From Thioglobus_B sp964566765 (GTDB taxonomy: Bacteria > Pseudomonadota > Gammaproteobacteria > PS1 > Pseudothioglobaceae), in NCBI GenBank assembly GCA_964566765.1, contig CAZMJI010000036.1, positions 1-11,654 on the forward strand: a stretch of DNA of 11,654 nucleotides, in the 5' to 3' direction. Shown here in pieces: positions 6,319-11,654 of this stretch. The notes beneath the pieces are model-generated. The model was not told the origin of the DNA. It saw nothing but the letters and a program-made list of their open reading frames with translations, and made no database searches. The first letter of the stretch is position 1. Every line of letters begins with the position of its first letter. Made by a program: the position numbers and the translations under genes.

Positions 6319-7294
6319 TTGTTTAATTGTTGGGGGTGGTGTGATTGGCATGATGAGTGCCAAGTATTTAACGCAGGCAGGTGCCAAGGTGACACTGATC
6401 GACCAGCAAGTTTGTGGCCAGGAATCTTCCTGGGCGGGTGGTGGTATTATCTCGCCACTTTACCCCTGGCATTATGACGATTTGACTAATGAATTGTCTC
6501 TGGCCTCTCAGGCCGTTTATGAAGAGCTTTGCCAGCAAATTCAAGACACCAGCGGCGTGGATCCGCAGTATCGCAGAACCGGCCTGTTGATGATGGATGA
6601 GTATGATTCCAGTCAAGCTCAGGCTTGGCTGGATAAGTTTGGCGTGGGTTATCAAACGCATGACAGGGGTGCGCTGTTTGAGAGTATTGCCCAGGTCAGA
6701 AATCCCAGAATGGTACAAGCCTTGAGAGGCGATGTCGAGCAATTGGGGGTTGAGATTATTGAAGGGGTTGAGGCACAAAGCTTGATTGATCAGGGTGACA
6801 AAGTCTTGGGTGTTGAAACCAATCAAGGCCAATATCTGGCCGATCAAGTGCTGACTTGTTCGGGCGCTTGGTCGTCGCAGTGGCTGGACCTGCAGGAGCA
6901 AGTATTTCCCATGAAGGGGCAGATGATTGTGATTGGTGCCAAGCCAGATTTGCTAGCGCATATTGTGCTGGATCAGGGGCGTTATATCATTCCTCGTGAA
7001 GATGGCAAAATCTTGGTGGGGTCGACCATGGAAGACATTGGTTTTGATAAGACAATCGATGCCCAGGTTGGGCAAGACTTATTTAAATTTGCCATCACCC
7101 GCTTCCCGGAACTTAGCGCTTATCCGGTGGTACATCATTGGGCGGGTCTAAGACCAGCAACACGCTCTTCCAAGGTGATTCTAGGCCGAGATGCACGCTA
7201 TCAAAACCTCTATCACAACACCGGGCATTTTCGTAACGGCCTAAACATGGCGCCAGAGAGTGCCAAACGTATTTGCGATTTAATCAATGCCTAG
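6311..7294 (+). CDS. thiO: FAD-dependent glycine oxidase, ThiO-type
   Basis: ThiO oxidises glycine to dehydroglycine (iminoglycine), which thiazole synthase ThiG uses to build the thiazole of thiamine; hydrogen peroxide is the by-product. The protein has 327 residues. It opens with the dinucleotide-binding motif VGGGVIGMMSA (7-17), with D31 ending the second strand as the likely FAD ribose contact. WAGGGIISPL (41-50) follows, then YIIPREDGKILVGSTMED (225-242), GLRPATRSSK (279-288) and HNTGHFRNGL (302-311), all in the DAO/ThiO family order. R281 in the GLRP block is the likely carboxylate-binding arginine. No thiG, thiS or thiE is in the window, so the thiamine role rests on the sequence type. 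Related D-amino acid or sarcosine oxidases are alternatives. It overlaps lspA and the next gene by 8 nt each, without strong ribosome-binding sites. Confidence 0.88.
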   Translation: MSDCLIVGGGVIGMMSAKYLTQAGAKVTLIDQQVCGQESSWAGGGIISPLYPWHYDDLTNELSLASQAVYEELCQQIQDTSGVDPQYRRTGLLMMDEYDSSQAQAWLDKFGVGYQTHDRGALFESIAQVRNPRMVQALRGDVEQLGVEIIEGVEAQSLIDQGDKVLGVETNQGQYLADQVLTCSGAWSSQWLDLQEQVFPMKGQMIVIGAKPDLLAHIVLDQGRYIIPREDGKILVGSTMEDIGFDKTIDAQVGQDLFKFAITRFPELSAYPVVHHWAGLRPATRSSKVILGRDARYQNLYHNTGHFRNGLNMAPESAKRICDLINA

Positions 7295-7838
7295 ATTATT
7301 CATTAGTATGGTTTTGCTGAGTTTGAGTCTGGGTACTCAAGCAAAGCTCTACAAGGTATCAGAGCGGGGCGACATTCTACAGCCTACAGCCACTGAATTT
7401 GCCTGTGTCTTAGACGACCAATCTAAGTTGCTCTGGGAAGTTAAAAGCATTGGCCAGGGCCTGCAGCATCAACACAATACCTATAGCTGGTTTGACGGCA
7501 AAACCGGAATTGAGAATGGTGCGTACTCTCGTCATTGTCACTGGGGTGAGCGCTGCAATACCCAGCGTTATGTGGCGGCACTCAATCAAGCCAAATTATG
7601 CCAGCAAGGCAATTGGCGTCTGCCGAGTGAACGCGAATTAAAAACCCTGGTTCACTATGGCGACAGCCATCTGCTGATTGACCTTAATTTCTTTCCACAG
7701 ACGCAAGCAGCCTCTTATTGGTCGGCGGATGAGGTTGATGCCGAGGTGGCGGTTGATGTGCCGTTCTTCTATGGTGGTGTTGGTTCTTCAGACAAACTAT
7801 TTGACGCACATATTCGTGCCGTCAGTTCGGTGGACTAG
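7287..7838 (+). CDS. Secreted DUF1566 / Lcl C-terminal domain-like protein
   Basis: This 183-residue protein begins with a signal peptide (MPRLFISMVLLSLSLGTQA, cleavage likely after residue 19), so it is probably periplasmic, surface-exposed or released. The remainder has the DUF1566 pattern: a conserved entry strand DDQSKLLWEVK (43-53), the hallmark NWRLPSERELKTLV (109-122), and YWSAD (144-148). This domain is related to the C-terminal part of the Legionella collagen-like adhesin Lcl and to C-type-lectin-like folds. Four cysteines (C40, C84, C90, C105) could form two disulfides in the periplasm. Function is unknown; surface binding or adhesion would be a guess from the family. The start lies within the thiO 3' end (8-nt overlap), and recJ begins 5 nt after its stop, so it is embedded in the same transcript. 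The usual closing strand is less clear and the C-terminus is short for the family. Confidence 0.78.
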   Translation: MPRLFISMVLLSLSLGTQAKLYKVSERGDILQPTATEFACVLDDQSKLLWEVKSIGQGLQHQHNTYSWFDGKTGIENGAYSRHCHWGERCNTQRYVAALNQAKLCQQGNWRLPSERELKTLVHYGDSHLLIDLNFFPQTQAASYWSADEVDAEVAVDVPFFYGGVGSSDKLFDAHIRAVSSVD

Positions 7839-7843
7839 AGCTT

Positions 7844-9550
7844 ATGTTGATTCGAGATATCGACCCAATCCTCTTTGAGTCATATTCTGACGATATCCCC
7901 AATTTCTTAAAAAAAATCTATGCTGCACGCGGTGTTGGTGAAGCGCAACTCTCGCTTTCCTTGGCACAGCTGATTAAGCCAGAGTTTCCCGATCTGTCCA
8001 AGGCACTTGAACTCTTGACTCGGCATCTTGAGCAGCAAAGCACAATTTTGGTCATCGGTGATTTTGATTGCGATGGCGCCACAGCCTCTGCCTTGGCGAT
8101 TAAATGTTTGCGCCTAATGGGTGCCAAGTATGCCGATTTTTTGGTGCCCAATCGCTTTGAGCATGGGTATGGTCTATCACCTGAGATTGTTGCCTTAGCT
8201 CAGCGTGAGAAACAACCTGATTTGATCATTACCGTTGATAATGGTATCTCCAGTATTGAAGGCACGCAGCTGGCCAAAGAGCAGGGTATTGATGTGATTA
8301 TCACCGATCACCACCTGCCTTCAGAAACCCTACCCAAGGCCGATGCGATTATTAATCCCAACACCAAAGACTGCACCTTTGCCTCCAAGCACTTAGCCGG
8401 TGTTGGTGTCTGCTTTTATCTGTTCTCAGCGCTTAGAACCCATCTACATCAAACGGGTTATTTTGCCAAACAGCAGATACCGCTGCCCGATCTTAGAGAG
8501 GTATTGGATTTGGTGGCCTTGGGCACGGTGGCCGATGTGGTTAAGCTGGATCAAAACAATCGAATTTTGGTCAATCATGGTCTAGAGCGCATTCGTCAGC
8601 AGCAGTGTTCACCGGGGATTTTGGCGCTACTTGAGGTCTCTAATCGCAAGGCGGAACAATTACAGGCTGCTGATTTGGGTTTTTCTGTGGCACCCAGACT
8701 GAATGCGGCAGGGCGACTCAGTGACATTTCTTGCGGCATTAAATGCTTGCTCACGCGTGACAAGCACGATGCCAGGCGTTATGCCAAAGAGCTGGAAGCC
8801 TTTAACCAACAGCGTCGCCAAGAGCAAGATCGCATCCAGAGTGAGGCTTTGGCCATTGTTGAAGAGCAGGAAGAGGCCAGCGAGAGTTTTGCTCTGAGTT
8901 TGTTTGACCCGTCTTGGCATGAAGGCATTGTCGGCATTGTGGCGGGCAAGCTCAAAGAACTGCACCAATGCCCGGTGGCGGTGTTTGCCAAATCGGGTGA
9001 TTATCTTAAAGGCTCGATTCGCTCTATTCCCAGTGTGCATATCAAAGACCTATTGGATTTATTAGACCGACAGAATCCAGCCTTGATTGAAAAGTTTGGT
9101 GGTCATGCGATGGCAGCGGGCCTAAGCATTAAATCGGAGAATTTTTGGTCCTTTAAGCGTGAGTTTTCTCAAGCGGTTGAAGCGCATCTTGCCGGCGAGA
9201 TGCCCAAGCTGGAGATTCTCACCGATGGTGAGTTATTGGTTGATGAGATCAGCCTTGTTAATGCCAAATTGATTCAAGCATTTGGCCCTTGGGGTCAGGG
9301 GTTTTCGGAGCCAATCTTTTTTAATGAATTTGAGATTCTTGAGCAAAAAGTCTTGGGTGGTAAGCACCTGAAGTGCACGCTGCAAGTACCCGGCCATTCA
9401 CAGGTTTTTGAGTCGATTGCTTTCTTCCAAGAAAAAGTCACCATTGGCTTGGCCACCATTGCCTATAAACTCTCGGTGAATCAGTGGATGGGAAATGAGT
9501 CATTGCAGCTGATGATTGAGCAAATTACCCAGGACAATCAGGTAAAATAA
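7844..9550 (+). CDS. recJ: Single-stranded-DNA-specific 5'-3' exonuclease RecJ
   Basis: RecJ degrades single-stranded DNA 5' to 3' in RecF-pathway recombination, mismatch repair and base excision repair. The 568-residue protein is near E. coli RecJ (577). The DHH phosphoesterase domain carries motif I DFDCDG (73-78), motif II VDNG (131-134), and the signature DHH at 155-157. These supply the aspartates and histidines that bind two metal ions. The linker is followed by the DHHA1 domain with GGHAMAAG at 419-426 and by the OB-fold/C-terminal region with FGPWGQGF at 480-487. All catalytic motifs are intact. A GGTGGA sequence nine bases before the ATG at 7844 may serve as ribosome-binding site. 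It lies 5 nt after the DUF1566 gene and 39 nt before thrS. Confidence 0.97.
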   Translation: MLIRDIDPILFESYSDDIPNFLKKIYAARGVGEAQLSLSLAQLIKPEFPDLSKALELLTRHLEQQSTILVIGDFDCDGATASALAIKCLRLMGAKYADFLVPNRFEHGYGLSPEIVALAQREKQPDLIITVDNGISSIEGTQLAKEQGIDVIITDHHLPSETLPKADAIINPNTKDCTFASKHLAGVGVCFYLFSALRTHLHQTGYFAKQQIPLPDLREVLDLVALGTVADVVKLDQNNRILVNHGLERIRQQQCSPGILALLEVSNRKAEQLQAADLGFSVAPRLNAAGRLSDISCGIKCLLTRDKHDARRYAKELEAFNQQRRQEQDRIQSEALAIVEEQEEASESFALSLFDPSWHEGIVGIVAGKLKELHQCPVAVFAKSGDYLKGSIRSIPSVHIKDLLDLLDRQNPALIEKFGGHAMAAGLSIKSENFWSFKREFSQAVEAHLAGEMPKLEILTDGELLVDEISLVNAKLIQAFGPWGQGFSEPIFFNEFEILEQKVLGGKHLKCTLQVPGHSQVFESIAFFQEKVTIGLATIAYKLSVNQWMGNESLQLMIEQITQDNQVK

Positions 9551-9589
9551 AGCGTTTTATTTTTTGACCACTTAAGCGTCCCATAGAGC

Positions 9590-11479
9590 ATGCCAGTTAT
9601 TACCCTTCCAGACGGATCACAAAAGAGCTTTGATGCACCAGTGAGTGTGTTTGATGTTGCCAAGTCAATCGGTTCAGGTTTGGCCAAGGCGACCTTGGCA
9701 GGCAAGGTTGATGGCGAGTTGGTTGATGCTTCACACGTGATTGCTGAAGATGCCAGTGTTTCGATCATCACTGCCAAAGACGAAGAAGGCCTAGAAGTGA
9801 TTCGCCACTCAACGGCGCACCTATTGGCGCAAGCCACACAGATGCTTTATCCTGAGGCGCAAGTGACCATTGGTCCGGTGATTGACAATGGTTTTTACTA
9901 CGACTTTGCTTACAAGGATGGTTTCTCTGAGAGTGACCTGGCCAAGATTGAGAAAAACATGAATCAGCTGGTCAAGCAAAATCTAAAGATTGAGCGCTCT
10001 GAAATGGATCGTGATGAAGCCGTTGCATTTTTTAAAGCCAAAGGCGAGCATTACAAGGCTGAGATTATTGAGTCGATTCCAGCGGGCGAAACTTTATCAC
10101 TGTATCAGCAGGGAGATTTTATTGACTTATGTCGCGGCCCTCACGTACCGTCAACGTCTAAGCTTAAAGCCTTCAAACTGATGAAGCTAGCCGGTGCTTA
10201 CTGGCGTGGTGACAGCAACAATGAGATGTTGCAACGTGTTTATGGTACTGCTTGGGCGTCTAAGGATGATCTAAAAACCTATCTAGAGCGCTTAGAAGAG
10301 GCAGAAAAACGTGACCACCGCAAGATTGGCAAAACCCAAGATTTATTCCATATGCAGGAAGAAGCACCCGGCATGGTGTTCTGGCATGAAAAGGGTTGGA
10401 CCCTGTATCAAATTGTTGAGCAGTACATGCGCTCGGTATTTAAAGACAATGGCTACAAGGAAGTGCGTACACCGCAGTTGATTGATCGCAGTTTGTGGGA
10501 GAAGTCAGGTCATTGGGACAAGTTTGGTGATGCCATGTTTACCACTCATAGTGAGAATCGCGACTATGCGGTGAAGCCGATGAATTGTCCGGCACACATT
10601 CAAATTTTTAACCAAGGTCTAAAGTCTTATCGAGACCTGCCGCTACGTTTGGCCGAATTTGGTTCGTGTCATCGTAATGAGCCGTCAGGCACCTTGCACG
10701 GCATTATGCGTGTGCGTAATTTTGTTCAAGATGATGGTCATATCTTTGTCAGCAATGAGCAGATTCAATCCGAGGTATCAACCTTTATCGATCTCACCTT
10801 TGATGTGTATAAGCACTTTGGTTTTGACAATGTGGATATTAAACTTTCAACTCGTCCAGAAAAGCGTGTGGGTTCAGACGAGGTTTGGGATAAGGCTGAA
10901 GCAGCCTTGGCGCAGGCGCTAAATGCCAAAGGCATTGAATTTGAGATTCAAGAGGGCGAAGGTGCTTTCTATGGTCCTAAGATTGAGTTTGTGTTGAAAG
11001 ATTGTCTAGAGCGCGAATGGCAGTGTGGCACCTTGCAGGTAGATTTCTCTATGCCAGCGCGTCTGGATGCGACCTTTATCGCTGAAGATGGCTCTAAACA
11101 AACCCCGGTCATGTTGCACCGCGCTATCGTTGGTTCGTTAGAGCGTTTTGTGGGTATTTTGATCGAACATTATGAAGGCGCATTCCCAGCTTGGCTGGCG
11201 CCAATTCAGGCGGTAGTGCTGAATATTTCCGAAAAGCAGAGCGATTATGTGGCGAATGTAGTCCAAGAACTTAAAAAACAAGGACTTAGGGTGATTTCGG
11301 ACTTGCGTAATGAGAAGATAGGCTTTAAAATACGCGAGCATTCCATGCAACGCTATCCTTACCTACTGGTTGTGGGTGATCGTGAAATGGAAGAAGGGCA
11401 GATTGCCGTACGTAGACGAGGTGGTGAAGACCTTGGTTCTATGTCAGTATCAGCCTTTGTTGAATTAGTTAAGGAGTAA
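9590..11479 (+). CDS. thrS: Threonyl-tRNA synthetase, ThrS
   Basis: ThrS charges tRNA-Thr with threonine and removes mischarged serine. The protein is 629 residues, against 642 in E. coli. An N-terminal TGS domain (1-61) precedes the editing domain with HSTAH (H73, H77) and DLCRGPH (C181, H185). The class II catalytic core has zinc ligands C333 (MNCPAH), H384 (DDGH) and H510 (MLHR). Each is one residue below the E. coli number (334, 385, 511). Motif 2 is CHRNEPSG, starting near 360, and motif 3 is the VMLHRAIVGSLERF segment. A C-terminal anticodon-binding domain follows (about 530-629). There is no strong ribosome-binding site before the ATG. The gap from recJ is only 39 nt, too short for the tRNA-like operator that controls thrS in E. 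coli unless it overlaps recJ. infC starts two bases after the stop. Confidence 0.98.
   Translation: MPVITLPDGSQKSFDAPVSVFDVAKSIGSGLAKATLAGKVDGELVDASHVIAEDASVSIITAKDEEGLEVIRHSTAHLLAQATQMLYPEAQVTIGPVIDNGFYYDFAYKDGFSESDLAKIEKNMNQLVKQNLKIERSEMDRDEAVAFFKAKGEHYKAEIIESIPAGETLSLYQQGDFIDLCRGPHVPSTSKLKAFKLMKLAGAYWRGDSNNEMLQRVYGTAWASKDDLKTYLERLEEAEKRDHRKIGKTQDLFHMQEEAPGMVFWHEKGWTLYQIVEQYMRSVFKDNGYKEVRTPQLIDRSLWEKSGHWDKFGDAMFTTHSENRDYAVKPMNCPAHIQIFNQGLKSYRDLPLRLAEFGSCHRNEPSGTLHGIMRVRNFVQDDGHIFVSNEQIQSEVSTFIDLTFDVYKHFGFDNVDIKLSTRPEKRVGSDEVWDKAEAALAQALNAKGIEFEIQEGEGAFYGPKIEFVLKDCLEREWQCGTLQVDFSMPARLDATFIAEDGSKQTPVMLHRAIVGSLERFVGILIEHYEGAFPAWLAPIQAVVLNISEKQSDYVANVVQELKKQGLRVISDLRNEKIGFKIREHSMQRYPYLLVVGDREMEEGQIAVRRRGGEDLGSMSVSAFVELVKE
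11471..11476 (+). promoter_or_regulatory. infC: Ribosome-binding site that fixes the infC AUU start
   Basis: AAGGAG occupies the last two codons of thrS and ends five bases before the ATT at 11482. This is ideal spacing for initiation at that codon and the strongest such site in the 4403-11654 gene run. It is the main evidence for a non-AUG start of infC here. Confidence 0.8.
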
Positions 11480-11481
11480 TT

Positions 11482-11654
11482 ATTAAAAATCAAGCAAAAA
11501 CGCCAAAAACGCGAATTAATCAATACATTCGAGTTCCCGAAGTTAGATTAGTTGGCACCGATGGTGAGCAAATTGGTGTGGTTAGCACAAACCAAGCCAG
11601 AGAAATGGCAGAGGAAGCAGGCTTAGATTTAGTAGAAGTTTCTCCAAATGCAGC
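11482..11654 (+). CDS. infC: Translation initiation factor IF-3, 5' part, with AUU start codon
   Basis: IF-3 binds the 30S subunit, prevents early 50S joining and rejects non-canonical start codons. The open frame runs from the ATT at 11482 to the window end (57 codons and two bases). Its N-terminal domain reads RINQYIRVPEVRLVGTDGEQ and then IGVVS and EEAGLDLVEVSPNA, a clear match to the IF-3 family (RINGEIRAQEVRL... and AGVDLVEISPNAE in E. coli). No ATG occurs in this frame until 11608-11616, inside the domain, so an ATG start would lose the conserved beginning. ATT is the rare start used by E. coli infC, through which IF-3 represses its own translation. It lies two bases after the thrS stop, as in the conserved thrS-infC-rpmI-rplT cluster. 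The C-terminal domain is beyond the window. Confidence 0.95.
   Translation, partial: MKNQAKTPKTRINQYIRVPEVRLVGTDGEQIGVVSTNQAREMAEEAGLDLVEVSPNA

Noticed and set aside
6368..6901. 177-codon minus-strand open frame inside thiO
   Set aside because: It is antisense to conserved FAD-enzyme sequence and shows no family likeness; chance absence of stops explains it.
8660..9040. 126-codon minus-strand open frame inside recJ
   Set aside because: It is antisense to conserved RecJ sequence without any recognisable motif or start signal.

Overview
The window looks like chromosomal, mostly housekeeping DNA from a gammaproteobacterium of moderate GC (roughly mid-40s percent by eye). The proteins that can be placed (PpiD, FabI, LspA, RecJ, ThrS, IF-3) are of proteobacterial type, and the FabI and ThrS catalytic residues fall at the Escherichia coli positions or one residue off. 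A free-living, respiring, perhaps sulfur-oxidising marine lineage (Thiomicrospira-like or SUP05-like) would fit the diheme cytochrome/DUF302 cassette and the gene mix. That placement is a guess and not something the sequence proves. No tRNA, rRNA, CRISPR array, insertion sequence or phage gene was seen, and there is no gene-free stretch over 300 bases.

Layout. (1) 17-1861, +: ppiD, a membrane-anchored periplasmic folding factor. (2) About 1998-3463, +: a two-gene cassette of a secreted diheme cytochrome c fused to a DUF302-like domain, followed by a second secreted, stand-alone DUF302-like protein. The genes overlap by 7 nt, the second has a strong ribosome-binding site, and the cassette is preceded by a near-perfect FNR/CRP-family palindrome. 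(3) 3481-3511: a strong hairpin with A and T tracts on either side, serving as a shared terminator for the cassette and the convergent fabI. (4) 3527-4312, -: fabI. (5) 4313-4402: a 90-bp divergent promoter region with a TATAAT on each strand. (6) 4403 to the window end, +: a tightly packed co-directional run of BT1-family transporter, lspA, thiO, a secreted DUF1566/Lcl-domain protein, recJ, thrS and the 5' end of infC. The first four are joined by 4-8 nt overlaps.

How the genes work together. ppiD and fabI serve envelope protein folding and fatty acid elongation, and lspA finishes lipoprotein maturation. thiO supplies the dehydroglycine used for the thiazole of thiamine. recJ is a repair exonuclease. 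thrS and infC form the usual translation cluster (threonyl-tRNA synthetase then IF-3), and infC keeps its AUU start codon, the basis of IF-3 autoregulation. The accessory-looking parts are the cytochrome/DUF302 pair, the BT1 transporter and the DUF1566 protein. The cytochrome/DUF302 pair with its FNR-like box is the most promising candidate for an undescribed functional unit: a periplasmic redox module apparently under oxygen or redox control.
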